From Todiramphus chloris collaris (Eukaryota; Chordata; Aves; Coraciiformes; Alcedinidae), in the NCBI GenBank assembly GCA_025345505.1, contig JANVCC010000021.1, positions 27,087,208 through 27,151,207 of the forward strand: a stretch of 64,000 nucleotides of DNA. Direction: 5' to 3'. Made by a program: the position numbers and the translations under genes. A model generated the notes under the pieces. That model searched no databases, was not told the origin of the DNA, and saw only the letters and a list, made by a program, of their open reading frames with translations. Below, piece after piece: positions 1 through 13,400 of this stretch. How positions within the stretch are numbered: the stretch's first letter is position 1; each line of letters begins with the position of its first letter.

Positions 1-3000
1 TTCTCTGTCACATGGCTAAAACCACAAGTCTGCTGTGCTATTTGTACCTATTGATTCAGTTGCTTTAAACACTCACAGACATTCAAATAATATGCAGGTC
101 CTCTCTATTTTAAAACCTCACTATCAACAAAATTATTTAGTAGGACACACAAACTTTATTATTCCTTCTCGGTAACATTGAGTGTCAATGGGAACAGCAA
201 GGAAGTGTATCTTGTTGACAGGCTGTCAATCTCATCCTTGCGATCTTTTGGAGCAATTGGTGCGTCAGCAGTCTAAAAGATGCTATTTCCACTCCTATCC
301 CTTTTGCTTTGTCTCTCTCAAAGATACTCCTGGGAATAAGGAATAAACAGCTTTTTCTACTCAGTGCTACAAAGCTTGGAGCAAAGGCAACCACCTGGTT
401 CCATCACCAGCACAAAGCAGCCTGCCAGGGAAGGAGAGTACCTGCAAGGCTCAGTCTCTCTGGGAGGGAGGGGAGCTGAACTATACATTAGTAAGAGATA
501 AAAATATTCCCTCATCACAGAATTCTTGAAATTCCCTCATTTTTCATTATTCTAGTTCCTTCAAGCTTAAAGAAACATAAAGGTCCGAGATCATAAGTAA
601 AAGCAGCATCAGCACCACTTCTAGGAAATTGCTCGATCCCATGCAACACAACACCGACTTCGCAGCAGGGCTCTTCGTCCTTAACATTCACTAATATCAC
701 CAGTTCAAAAGTCGAGTATGCACGCTTTTCACGACAAAAAGGAGAGCAAATGCAGATGGACACAACCCTACAAACTACTAATTAACACAATTGCTGTGGA
801 TGAGATTAACTGGCAAGGAGTTAATAGCTGCAAACTGATTTGAAGCACTGACTTAAAGAAATGCATGCAATAGAGCAGCTCTCGATATCATATCCACAGC
901 TAATGTTTGTCATTCCCAGTAAAAACCATCAGAAGGAACGAAGGATGACAGCTCCTTGTGATTTTATTTTTCTGCCTAACACAAGATCCTGCTTTGTAGC
1001 AGCCTGATCATTTGCCAGCCCAATTAGCTGCCAGCATGTTCTCACCCCCAGATGTGGTCAACCGTACAGCACAAATAAACATCATTCATTATCCTCTACA
1101 ATAACCACTGTGAGCTGGCCCACTGAGAACAAAGCAACAGTTATCCTGACTATGAAAGCAAGAACCCACGCAAAGAATATAATTAGTATTTATGGCAAAC
1201 CAGATTTCAAAATCCTCCTTCTAATAGCATGTGTTCTCAAGGAAAGATGGACAAAGCAGCGAAGAAACTCTGCCTACACTAATCTCTCTATACACTAATG
1301 AAAAATATCCCACAATTCTGGAACTTTTGACACTGTGCCTGAAATAAAACTTCATAGTTTTTAAGCATCAGCAAAGGACTGACACTTTTTAGGTATACAA
1401 TTAACTCCACTGTTTAGGATCAAATATAGAAAACTATTTTCATTAGGTTTCAAATGGAAATATCAAAGTGCATAGTGAGTACTTCTACAGTACTAAGACA
1501 GTAAAATTAGACTTACTGAAGGCTTGTACTAAAGCCAAAAAACCCATAAAAAGCTATGTAGGAAGTGTTACAGACACCTAGACAAAAATGTAAATTCATG
1601 TAAAATGTGTAAAATCCCCCAATTTGTGCAATGGATAGTCATTTTAGGATAGTTATTTTGCTCCAGATTCTGAGACTGTCCTGGTTAGCACAGTAAAACA
1701 CCACTATGGTATACATGGATGATACATGTTGTTCAGACTTTTATTCTAAGTTTAAAAGCCCTGATGCTAAACTCTGAGTTTTAGAGTATTTGTAGCTGCT
1801 GCTTAAACCCTCAGCTCTGGTTGCCCACAGAGTAAATTCAGGTACCCTTTAAAAACAAAACAAGTTTCTAACCACTGCAGTTGAATAGGAACGTGAATAT
1901 TTCTGCTCTAAGTACCTTATACTGAAGATGCACTGAAGGAAGAAAAAATATCAGCCATATAGAGGAAAGCAGGGGAATCTAAGGAAGCATTAAGAGAAAA
2001 GAAGCCAAAAAATCCAATTGATTTTACTGCTGGCAAAGAATTAAACACATTAACAATTTGACTCCTTGCAGCATGAAACTGTTGGAACGAATATTCTGTA
2101 ATAATACAATCACAGATTGTCCCAGTCATCAAAGCCTACAGTTAGATTGGAAGTGCCCAACTTTTCGGGTATGATTTTCTTGGTTTTGATCAATTCTTAG
2201 TAACTAGACTGCTGATAACGTACTGCATTACACAATGTCTAATCTAATAAAAGGACTTGTCAAAGTGACTACGTAAGCAATCAAATAAATGCTTTTCCTT
2301 TAAAAAAATCTTATCAGCAACAAGTGAGCCTGTTCATAACTTAGAAATATTTACTGACACAACTGAAGGTTTAAAAATTAATTATGACCTTATTTTTATA
2401 ACTTCCCTGGCGATATCAAAATGCTAAAATAGATGAGAATAGTAACTCACACAGAAAAATGAGCAATTACATAAACACAAGTATTCCCCATACTGACTGC
2501 TGTGAATAATCAGCATTTGATAAGAACTGATGGAAAATTTCACACGAAAGCCAGAACAAGTAAACATCTACAGAACTGCATGACTCCAAAGGAACAGAGC
2601 ACTCTGCAAAACCACGGTGTGATGCACCACATGTAAAGCAATTCCTTTACTCAAAGCAAGTTCTCATTTAAGGTTACACATTTTCTAAACTTAGATGTTT
2701 CTGGAAGTGAAGATGAAATTCGTTATTCAAATTAGAGAGAATGTCTATAAGATGGGCCACAAGGTAAGGACTGACATAGATTCTCATTATGTTGTTTTCA
2801 TTTTGTGGGGTTACACTGTTGTAAACAGGGACAGATGAAGTACAGCTCTTCTACTTGATGAACCAGATACACCTAGGGTATTCCATTAGCTAAGGATATC
2901 ACGGTTTCCAAGAAACCAAAAGAAGTAAACGCACACTTTAAACACATTCCATTCTCATAACTCCATTATGAAACTCGGTTTGCCAGACAGGAACTTATTT

Positions 3001-6000
3001 TCACTCTATGCAACACAAATAAAAAAATATTTCTTTATTATAAAGACAGAAAACAATGAAGTCATAAATAATTATGTTGTACTACTTACTGAACATACTA
3101 AATTATATTAATTGTTATCTAGCTTGTTTATCCACTCAATTAGCTTAAGTTTTATAAATGCATTCAGGCCAGAGTCAGAAATACATTTTAAGCTCAAGCT
3201 AAAAACACATTGACTTGCATATATGCAGAATATGGGTACTAATTACACAGCCTGAACAACAACCCTCTTTTGAGCCAACACTGGAGAAGTATTTATGATG
3301 CTGCCAATCCAGCGGGTTCAAAACTGAAAGTTGGGAAGTTCAAAACTGCAAGTTTTAATCACACAGCACTTCCCTGCCAACATACTTTTTTCAGGGCAGG
3401 AAACTCAAACCACTTCCCTAGTGCATTCTGCATATGCACTGTTGCACAGCAGCCACACTTAAAAGTAAAGTATCTCTCTCAGGAGTAAAACGCACAGTCT
3501 TGCCTGGGAAGCAGAAGTATTTTGTTAACCACTGGAGAAATTCAAGTGCTAGAAGCGAATTCAAAACCTTACTGTCAATAAGAACATCTAAACTAGCTGA
3601 GGTATCACCTCAGTGAGGCATATCTAGTATCTTTCTCCCAAAGATAGGTATTTAACCCTTGCTTTCTGTCCCTGTACAGCAATTCAGAGTCTGAGAGCTA
3701 CTCCTGCAGTCACATATAAACCTGGGAACACGTAAGTGTCTAACATGCTTGAAAAGACAGACAGAGGAAGAGGAGATGAAGGTACCTCCCACTGCTCACT
3801 GAATAGTGCTATTTTTGGGACACTTCCTCAAGAAGCGGGAAATGTAGGCTCCTACTACTCACCCACCTGAAGAGATTTACTTAGGTCCCTAGAAAACCCA
3901 GAGCTCCTATAAGAACTTGAAGCAGTCTGAGGTAGAAGAGAGATGCTAGATACTCAACTGCAACCAACATTCTGATGGTCCTGCCCAGGAGCAGATCTAC
4001 AGGTAGCTAAGCTTCCAAAGCAAAGCCTGAGTGGATACTGTCTTTCAAGTACCTCAGTAGCTCCTAAACACATGGACCTTAGAAGTACATACAATCCATA
4101 GATCTGCTTCATGGGGCAAGGGATTCATCTTCCATGTGCAAAAGAGAAGGACTCTAGCATCTTCCAGGGTTTGACACCAGTGCTTCAAAGCTTTCCTTTG
4201 AAATAATGAGTCCTAAAAATTTACTTCTTTGTAAGAATTGTGGTTTTATTGGTAAGAAGATTAAAAATTCCAGGTCAAAGACAGCAATGTTCTCAGCTCT
4301 AGTAACTATGACTAAGAGTATTGAGTTGTACTTTTAAAACTGGAAGACAGTCTGAGGAATGTAGATATTCCCATCCTGCCAAATGCTATTGTACAGTGAA
4401 TGTCTTGACTTTTCAATCAGCACGCTCCATCTTCCAATCTCCCACATCCATCAGCTGTGGTCATTTCAACAGCTTGTTCCAACACATATGGTTTCCTAAC
4501 CAGAGCTGTAGCTCCCTCAGCCAGACAGTTAGTGGTAAATACTTTACTACCAGCACAGAGCTACACTTCATATGCTCAATACACATTTTCAGTCACATTG
4601 AATCTGTCATTGCCTGAAACCATTTCCTTGCACTGCCATACCCAGCTCACAAAATGCTCTTGGGGCTTGTTTGCTGTTTCTGTCCCTTCATTTCTTGGCC
4701 AAAAAAGGCAAAGCACCTCCTCTTTCCCAGCTGTAATAACAGAGAGAAACCCTGTAAGTGTAGACTGCACAAGGTGACTCCTTGCAAGAGTCAGTCAGTA
4801 AGTGTTTCAAAAATACAGTGTAGTGTCAGCCCTTACCCCTGAACCTCCCTCCATAATTAGACCACAACTGAACAAACACATGTCAGTATTTTTCTTTGCT
4901 TTTCTACACTGAATCCTATGGCTTCTCAAGCTCTTAACACTGGTCAGCTAGTGAAAAACTACATAGCAATGAAATGCCTTCGTCTGATGGTCTTTTGCAA
5001 GTATGTAATTTCTTTTCAAAATTCTAAGTGTTCATAGTGGTTTTAATAGTCAGTATAGAGGATTGCCACATACAGTTAAAAAGTCATTAGATACTTGTCT
5101 TGTTAGACTCAGCTTAAAATGTCAAATAATAAAAAGCAGTAAAGATCAGCTTAAAATGTCCAATGAAAACAACATCTGTTATAGTTTGGATGCACAGTGA
5201 TAGATTAGGAGGACCTGAGAAAATTAAGAAAGGTTGACCACTTTTCTCTAAGGCTAGGAAAACAGAAAAACAACGTTCGTTTTAAAAGCATGAGAGAACT
5301 TTAGTTTTCAGAGCATGTAAGAATGGGGACTACCTGAAAAAGGTTGTTTCCCAATTCATTCACATAAAGCAATTCTTTTTTGAAAAAATACATAAAAGGA
5401 TCTAATAATAGTGTAGAATGAGAAAGCAGTTCTGTTTGTATGCACTGGTATACAACTGCTTGGTATATAGAACAACTCCTATACCTCAAGAGCTGCCTCA
5501 TCAAAAATAGCATACCTTTTACAGGTACAGTCAGAAAGCCTACCTAAAATGTAGTAGTTTCTAGGACTTTCAGCTAGCACAGCAAAAGCAATGCAGCAGC
5601 ACTGGTGTTTAGCATACTGCAATTGGTGACAAAAATGTAAATCTAATTAAGATTCAGGAATGATGTGCTTCGTCTGACATACTCCAGTTGTACCAATGAT
5701 AACCTTTGGGCGTGAGCAGGGAACATGTATGCATTTTAAAAAGTCAGATGCACAGCTGCTCTAGTTCAATGTAATTCAGTGAAAGGCTGACCTGGAAATT
5801 GGCTTTGGACACACTGCATACTGGAAAATGACAACACTGCTTTCCAAATGCAGCGTGCTGGAGACTCGAACCACCATTTCCCAGCCCAATTTAGTCACAG
5901 AAATTATTTTGTGACATCAAAGTATTCAAAAGCTTAGAAATGAAATGGAATTGAAAGATATCAGTTACCTCAGGCAAAACTTCTACAAAAAATTATACTG

Positions 6001-9000
6001 CACCTTAGCTACATGCTTTGGAGGGTTTGGGTTTTTATTGTCTTTTTCTAACCTTCCTCCTTTTGTTTTTCTGAAAGGCAATTTTTTTACCGAAGAAGCT
6101 ATTTAAATGGACAAGCACAAAGACTTTGTGAAAAATGCAATTGTCTTGGCATTCATTTTCTTTCTGTCTGTGCAACTCTTCCTGCATGCAGAAGTCCAAA
6201 AGCAAAATTTCAGAGTAACGTTAACAGGCAAACTAAGCTTCCCAGCATCCCTTCTTGGGAAACTGAACAATGATGATGAAGTATTACACCCTAGGCCTGA
6301 CCTAGGGCCCAAATGTCTGTTCCTTCTCCAGCTCCCATACTTGTGAAGTGCTATTTTATATAAACTGCCATTCTGATGCACTTTCATTCCATTTGGTGGA
6401 TTCTTAACCAGAACCCCATAACCATACAAGCTCTCACATTGCAGCTAATTTGAAATAAGATACACCTTTCTGAGCAAAAGACTCACTCTTGTGTATTACT
6501 ACGTAAGGTAACCTGGAACAAAATATACGGCCCCGGATTCTTCTGACAAATTATTTGCATTTCATTCATTAAAGAGAATGTTTGTCCCACTGAATTTTAG
6601 GATCCTTCAAATAAGGAATTAGAAGCCTTCCAAAACAAGGAATTCTACCAAAAGACACTGTGAATGGAAAAAATTACATGGGGAGACTACACAAACTCAC
6701 AGAAGAGGCATCTACCTAATGTTAATTAAAAAAAACCCAAAAAAAACACAAACCTGTTGCCTCCAAAAGAAACACTTGTGAGAGAACAGCCTCTATGATG
6801 TGTATCAAGGCAGGTGAGATAAACTCCATGTCTGACACTGATTGTTTGCTTACATACACAGCCCGTTCTGGCTGTAAGTCCTCAACTTTCTGGTTAAGCT
6901 CACCCAGGCTGTACTGAGACAGGCAAGGAAGCCACCATCTAATCATCTCAGCTAGTAGATCTGAAGCATCAGCAATTCCTGTAGGCACAAATAAAGTTAC
7001 AACAGGACATACAGCCCTCACAAAGGGCAAGTGGGTTACATTCCCATGTATGGGATGAGAGGAAGACTCAACCACAGCAACCTAAGATCATCTTATTCCA
7101 AATGTAGCGGATCCGTAAGAGACTTGGAGGTTAGTTTATACCATACAGCATAGCAGAGAACCCACGAGCCCTGAAAAAGCTCTGAGGAGGCCAGTACATC
7201 TATCTAGAGAAAGGCAGAACTGTACCAAGAAACTATTGCTTCCACAACCAGTGTAGCTTCACTAGCAAATAGCTGCACCCAGCCTGGCAGGTATAACTAA
7301 ACTGATCTCAAATAGTTAAAATAACCTCACAGAAAGCTCCACACTGTACTAATTTATGAGTGGTGGCTTCACCCCTTTGACATGAAACAGGGATCTTCAC
7401 ACAGACAGTCTATGACATGGCAAAGTGTTAGATTTAAGCAAAGCATTGTCAGAAGTTATGACACACGTACCACTTTAATGCCGTTCGAGCATCATAATCT
7501 GCCTGAATCACATTGTCCTCACTACCTGATTAACACTGCCTGCTAATTCAAAGAGAAAACATTTTGGTCATCATGACATTTGGTCATCATTTGTGACACC
7601 GTTTCTATTTTCCTTTATAAATCACAGGTCTACCATTGATTACAAGCATTCTAACATTACCATTTTAACAGAGACATTCCTATTTCTGTAATGTCATCAT
7701 AAGCAAAATCAGAAATCTCATGCTCATTGTATAAGTATTGTGAAACTCATCCCAACCTTATTTTCTTTCTTGAATTCACTACCTTTGGTAACTGCTTTGT
7801 CTGTATTTCAGTGACAGTGTGACACAGCAAAATCCCAGAGTACTGTGGAAAGCACGTTTTGCAATCACTCAGCCTGGTTTAGATGCTCCGTTTGTCCCAA
7901 CTCTCAAAAAATAGCAAAACCAATTCCATTTTGAACTGGAAAGATGTCTTTTTGTGCTTTTCTTTAAATGCTGCCTCTTGGGTCCTAATCATCTCCCAGG
8001 TCTGAGAAACAGTGTGCCAATAGTGTGTGTCTCAGGACAACTCTTCACTGCCTGCTGCTCGCAGAGCCTTGACAAGGTTTATTTACCATAAAACTCATGC
8101 TGTTTCAATCCAGTGGATACTTGCTCCACACAGCAGCATGGCATACTCTTTCAAGGTCTGAAGGAGTCGAGGGAATGTCTGCAGAAAGTAGCAGCAAGAA
8201 TGACGATGCAGATGCAGGAGCATGCACCTCTGCAGTCACCAAAAATCTATACTTGCAGCATCCTCATCAGAGATACTTGCCCAGGATGCAGCACAATAAA
8301 GTACTGGTGACCAGCAGTGTGGTAACTACTGTGCTAGATTATTAACACCACAGTTCTGTGGAGTACAGCATTATAAAAAAAATACAAGAAGGACCTAAAT
8401 CTGTTTTCTCTGACTCAAAAATGCCATAGTGTCATCACTCCTTAGAGAGGTGCCTTTCACTGTAATGGAAGCAACAGCATATGCCCATGAAGAGGGAAGG
8501 AGATGCAGTTTTGGCAACACCACCTGAAACCAGGTTGTTTCTAGGGTCTGTATTTTACAGTTCTCCCTGTGCAAAGGTTATATGCAGCTACAGAGTGCTG
8601 ACCAGAATATATACAGTTAATATTTCCTTTTTCTGTATACAACATGTCACTATGTCACTAATTTTCAGGTCTGCTGTAAAGAAACAAAGAATGTTTAAAG
8701 TCTATAAAGTCAGGGCTGTAATCTAATCAAGATATTCAATAAAAATGATAATTAAACTGCCTTTACCAGGAGAGAAGGCAGAAATTCCTTTTCCAAGTAT
8801 CAAATCACAAGGACAGGTCATTCCACTTGGAGATGGAGAGTAGTTACCAGAGTTCATGTTTTGAGATACTCTGCAAACCACTTTACAGAAAGGATCTGGG
8901 GAGCTGTAGCTCTACAACCCTTCCTGGTCATGTCCCCTGGGGCATGTTGAGCCCTGTCACTCATCACTCTCGCTAGCTGAGATTCTGGATCAATGAAGAG

Positions 9001-10353
9001 AAAAACCTAGTGTCACATATAAGCTTAATAATGCATGTTGGGGTCGGGGGGGGTTGCTTGCAATATGGGACAATGTTCATAAATCTGTGCACTTAAGTAA
9101 GCACTTCATCATCCTAAAAAAGTATCTGGTGGTAAAGTTGACTTACAGAAATCTGCCTTGCCACTTATTTGGACACAGTTATCTATTATTCAGGAGCAGG
9201 CTTTCAAGCTACTAATCCATCTGGTACACATACTGGGCATGTGACTCTTGTTACAGGCCCTCCTATTCCCCAGCCATGCAGCTCTGTCTCTTGGGGCTAC
9301 CCATACATGTGAAGTTTGCCTTAGCATCCAAGGGGAAGGAGTAGCTGTTTCATGTCCCCTGTTTACAGGCAAGCTTCATCCACCCTTGTAACAAGTCATA
9401 TAGGTGAAGTGACAATCTTTTTCCATTGCAGTAAAAGCGGGTAAAGATAAATTTGGTTTTGGACAGTTCTCTGTCAGATGACTCCTTCAACTAGTGTTCG
9501 TGATAATGATGTTTTTCTTGGGCATCTCTCTTGCAGCTCAAAGATACTTGTTTCCCAAAACCAGTCTATTCCACATATCCACTCAGTTCTTTGAATTACT
9601 TAATAATGACCAAGTAAGCCTATTGGTGCAGCGGTATCTTGACAATACAGTATAGTAAGATCTGTAAATGACTCTTACACTACTGTAGAAGGTCTTTCTT
9701 CATATCAACACTCTACAAGCGTTGCCATGAACTAAAGGAATTCCATCAACACAAGGAAAACTTTCCAGAGCAAACATTATGCGCCAGGGGCTTCTGCAAA
9801 AGCAGGTCATGAATTTACACCTTTTCACATTTTTGATGAAGAAAACTATGCTGCATTGAGGTCTCCAGCACAGACCTGACCTTCCCAACACTGGTACAAT
9901 GGCAAGAATACCACGTGTATCTCTGTACTGTCCATCAGAAGAATCCTGTGGCGTCTAGGCAAGCTTTGCAAAGTCTTCCTCAAGCAAAATCTCTGACTAT
10001 GAGGAATCAAGCTTTGAAACAGTTTGTACTGATCACTGCCAGACAAATCAAGAGCATGAACTTACTGTATTTTCAGTCATGTGGGAACTGACAAATACTG
10101 AATCTCAGCTTATCACATTTCTAACCTCAAATATAAACCAGAAGATTCCTCTCAAAGTTATTTGACATTCATCCCAACAAACCATACAATTAGCAGGCAA
10201 AATACCTTAAGGAACTAACGTAAGGGTGATGCACAAACCACGGGAGAGTCAGTTAAAGACTACCAGTGATTTCAGTAGGCTTTGGATCCACATAGTCTTT
10301 TTCCCATTACATTTCTGCAACTATGAGTTTTCTGCTACTTCTATCTAGTACAT

Positions 10354-10416
10354 GGAGCTGGACTAGATGATCTTCAGAGGCCCATTCCAACGCCTACCAT
10401 TCTGTGATTCTGTGAT
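10354..10416 (+). mobile_element. CR1 LINE 3' end fragment
   Basis: The sequence GAGCTGGACTAGATGATCTT followed by a CCATTCCAAC-type stretch and a double ATTCTGTG end is the diagnostic CR1 3' terminus. Only about 63 bases remain. Confidence 0.9.
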
Positions 10417-13400
10417 AGGGCTTTTCTGTGCTGACATAAAACTCCCTAATCTCTTGCAACTGTACATTAGACATTTCCAGTTCAATCAGCCAAAAGCAGT
10501 TTTAAAATGCCAATGATAGCAGTGCATGCACTCTTTTGGAAATGCTGTTTTCATCTCTGAAAGAACAACAGCTGCTTTGTGATGTCTTGAGTCTTTGCGT
10601 CTTTGTACTGGTAGGTCTAAGATCATCAGTGCCATCATATTTATCTTCCTGTGCATTCTGTACAGGAGCCAAGTCATTTCAATCACAGCAGTCCCACAGA
10701 ACTCTGATTGGCAGGCTCCCTTTGTGCAGCTTTGGTCTCAGGAGTTGAATAAAAAGGAGACAGTACTAAAAGTGTCACCACAGTAAAAAAACCGAAACAA
10801 AAATCACATCAAGTAAAACTCTTCACAGATATGTAATAAAAAGGGCAAACATACAACTACATTTATTTAGAAAAAACAAAATGAACATGTTAAAGATATG
10901 ATTTTAGAGATTTTTTAAACACATATTTCAAGAAGCGTTTACCTGTCATTCACAAAATGGAGCAAGATGAAGGGTGCCTTTGCCCTGTCACTCTGTAAGC
11001 CCATGCTTAGGGGATTCCTCTAGGATGAGAGGCAAGACTACTGATCCCTTCTCTGCTTGATTTAAAGAACAGGTATTAGTTCCAACACCCCTTGCAGAAC
11101 AAGCTCTCATGCTCTTCTCCTGAAGATGTCCTATTTATTGGACTATTTATCGGAATAGAGGCAAAAGAAACAAACAAAAAGGCTATAATCTGTCCACCAC
11201 TTCAGAGAAGGTAGATGGGTTTTGTTACAGTTAATGAAAGAGAATTTCATTTCCACATGCCACACGGGATGTACAACAGTTCTCCTAAGCAGACGTGTAC
11301 TATACTGCTGAACAGATATGCTAGCAACAATTTGGTATCAAAGATGTAAATCTTCACTCAGAACAGGTGGCTGGTGGAGAAATATAGCTAATGACATGTC
11401 CTAAATTTAAAATTTCTGGTAGTATACATGTCTTTTATTTTCTTTTGTACATTACCATCTGCAAGGGAGGTAAGCATAAAGGGTAAGGGATCCATTCTGT
11501 AAATAACAGCCTCATCAATTTCCCATCCTTCTCCTAATAGTATAGGATAATAAGTACATGCCAGGTGGAATTCAAATATATATGTCTGTCAGGATATAAC
11601 TCTCTCGTTCATTTATCATAGCATAAAAAAATAATTCAAACACTAAACCTAAACTGCATATTTTTCTAACCTCACTGGTTTGTTCTGAATTTCCCCTGCA
11701 TCCAAGGAACACCCATAAAGACATTATAATATCCCCTACAACTGTATCTACTTGCCATCTTCATTCACAGGTTAAACCCCTGGCAGGAGGGTTTTGTAAG
11801 ACAGCTTCTCTGTCTACAGTTTCTGAGTATGACACCCTGTTCCAAGATGCCACAATCCTTTTTCTTTGCACAACTGCTATCAGTATTGAATCCAACTGGA
11901 AAAGTTAAAAGTTGGGCTCAAATCGAGGTCAAATGCAGCACTTACCCTCCAGGACCCCCATGGCTTTTGTATAAATATAGCAGGTGACACAGTTACATGC
12001 TTATTAGGAAAAAGCGTTAGAGCTGTCACCCAAGACAAAAGATACAAAATACTTCAAAAATAAAAGATAGTGTGAAATAGCTTTTTCATACTTCTAAACC
12101 ACCAAAGAGGGAAAAAAATCATGGACATTTAGGATTAAGAAAATTTCTGACAGAGGTTTAAATGACTGCCAAATTTAACAAAGTATTCAGAATACATATC
12201 CTCCTGTAGAATTAAGGTTCCACACCAACCTAGAGTCAAATGAAGTACTAACCAAATAGTTAGTTCTAGGAAAATGGGTAAAATGACACACAGATATTTG
12301 ATATAGATACCAGTAACATTATTGTTACTGTCATGGGGGTCAGGGCTTCTGCAATGTCAATTTTTAGCCTAAGTAGCCTAGTCTTTTCAGACTCCCTAGA
12401 GAAATACTGATTTCTCCTGGCACTAACTCAGAGCACATTCCTAAATTTAAGCTCCCCCTGGGGTGATTTCAGATATCTCAAGAGAGACTCCCTAAGTCAA
12501 CTTTGCTTTCTGAGTACCTCCCAGAGGTACCCACACTGCAGCAACAACTGTACAAGCATTTAACAAAGAGACAATCTTTGCTCCCCAAAAACAAGTAACA
12601 TAGGTACAAGCTGACAGGACAAATTATCAGCCAAGAGTACAGTAGAACAGGGGAAACATCAGAATAGCCAAAGAGACAAGAGTCAAAGCACACAAGTTGC
12701 AGAAGCACCATCAATACAATTATTACACTGCTGCAACATCCTTCTGCCCACATCTTACTCCTCAGGACAGAAGGTTCTCTGTAGTATCTTATAATCATTT
12801 CCACCATCAGAACCTGTCACGTCCACAGTAAGCAGAAATGGGCTTGGACAACAAAGTTTGAGATGTTTCTTCAAGCTTCTTGATAAAAACCATCTTGTGT
12901 CTTTGAAGTAATTATCTCTGACTGATCAGCACTTGCATAGGACAAAATCTTTTTTGGACTAAGTCTAATGCAGCAAGAACATATGTGCCTACTTACAAAT
13001 GAAAATTATTTTTTTTTTAAATTTATTTATTTATTGTAAGATCTATTTGTGATTACAGTGAAATATTTCACACCAAGTGTTTCGAAAGACTTTAAGAAAA
13101 AAACCACAAGGCACTCTTAACACTGGCTATGTAACTACAATACATGAAGCCAAAATTACAAGAAAGCTGGTGACACCATGGAGGAACAGGCTGTAGCAAT
13201 GAATCCCATCATCACTCCATCCTGCCCTACTTTGTGCTGGCCTACAAATCTCCACCACCTTTCCTATGGGTTGGGAGGGAGGAACAATGAACATCAAGAA
13301 GGTTTTCTAGTGTTTCACAGAACTACTTGAGGGACATGGTGGACTTCAAGAAAGAAAGAACCTTCAGGTGTTAGAATGCTGAGCCCAGTCCTCCCTATTT

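Noticed and set aside
12478..12807. 109-codon hydrophobic minus-strand frame
   Set aside because: It looks membrane-like only because of AT/CA-rich composition. There are no splice context, homology or start features.
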